DNA of 64,000 nucleotides from Hirudinaria manillensis (Eukaryota; Annelida; Clitellata; Hirudinida; Hirudinidae): NCBI GenBank assembly GCA_034509925.1, contig CM067528.1, positions 785,001 to 849,000 of the forward strand, read 5' to 3'. Shown piece by piece: positions 63,705 to 64,000 of this stretch (position 1 is its first letter; each line of letters starts with the position of its first letter). The notes under the pieces were generated by a model. It saw only the letters and a program-made list of their open reading frames with translations, ran no database searches and was not told where the DNA came from. The position numbers and the translations under genes were made by a program.

Positions 63705-64000
63705 TGACCAACGTTCTTCAGGTGTAACAAGCTTGGTCATTTAGCCCGAGAATATAGAACGACCTTCTCCCAAAAATAGCAGTACTGGAGATAGCCCTAT
63801 AAATCAGAAAAACCTGAAGCTACTAATTTTAAAGGGTAAAGATCGGTTCAACAAACTCGAAATGTCCCATTCGTCTTTCACGTTACAGCATTAGGAAAAG
63901 GATCATCACTGGAATTTAAAGGGAAAATTGGAGAGAAGGAATATAATCTTGTAATAGACACAGGGGTATCTACATCTACTGTCCATCCAAAGTTGGCAAA
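63705..64000 (+). mobile_element. Decayed Gypsy Gag/protease fragment, runs off the window
   Basis: Sequence homologous to the zinc-knuckle-to-protease part of the intact Gypsy element, in plus orientation (TTTAGCCCGAGAATATAG; ATTAGGAAAAGGATCATC; the protease GACACAGG). Small insertions shift the frame several times, and the protease DTGAS motif reads DTGVS. An older copy, not functional in the part seen. Confidence 0.85.

Overview
This is animal nuclear DNA. Every well-supported host gene is split by short introns with GT-AG borders, and intron phases match across all junctions I could assign. The DNA is AT-rich, and its introns carry many ATT, GAT and GTG microsatellites. Gene content (mitochondrial SCOT, tetraspanin, a full androglobin, a secreted tyrosinase, expanded secreted cysteine-rich peptides, Ty3/Gypsy, R2-like and Helitron elements) fits an invertebrate bilaterian. 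A marine spiralian-type animal is my guess; the species cannot be read from the window.

The left half (0.8-32.8 kb) is compact and orderly. On the plus strand lie a 14-exon succinyl-CoA:3-ketoacid CoA-transferase (845-6734), a 7-exon tetraspanin (8876-12608) and a 42-exon androglobin (14584-28411). I rebuilt all three exon by exon in a consistent frame. Androglobin has a calpain-7-like domain whose catalytic Cys and His positions both read Gln, a circularly permuted globin split by an IQ motif, and a lysine-rich C-terminus. On the minus strand, converging on androglobin, are a WH1/EVH1-domain protein (28824-29945) and a secreted tyrosinase (31238-32784).

The right half (34.4-64.0 kb) is a fast-evolving multigene region. 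At least eight minus-strand genes and one plus-strand gene encode tiny secreted cysteine-rich peptides. Seven (37.5, 38.7, 41.4, 45.2, 47.3, 61.6 and 63.6 kb starts) share one design: a signal-peptide exon ending in phase 1, an exon with C1-C2 ending in phase 0, an exon with C3-C4-C5C6 ending in phase 1, and a short tail exon. The framework C-x(2-4)-C-x5-C-x(5-8)-C-x(3-4)-CC resembles the order in defensins. The signal exon and the introns are almost unchanged between copies, while the residues between cysteines differ greatly. From about 40.1 kb the genes sit in ~2.1-kb tandem units.

Several mobile elements have landed in these units. They include Helitrons (one 2.27 kb, with A/T target borders), a 1.77-kb non-autonomous LTR element with a SAP-domain ORF nested in a Helitron, a 5'-truncated LINE, an intact 5.4-kb Ty3/Gypsy element with apparently identical LTRs, and an R2-like LINE with a restriction-like endonuclease joined to the 3' end of another SAP-type LTR element. 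Undisrupted paralogous units in the same window act as empty sites, so most insertion junctions can be read to the base. The last 300 bp start another decayed Gypsy copy that runs off the window.
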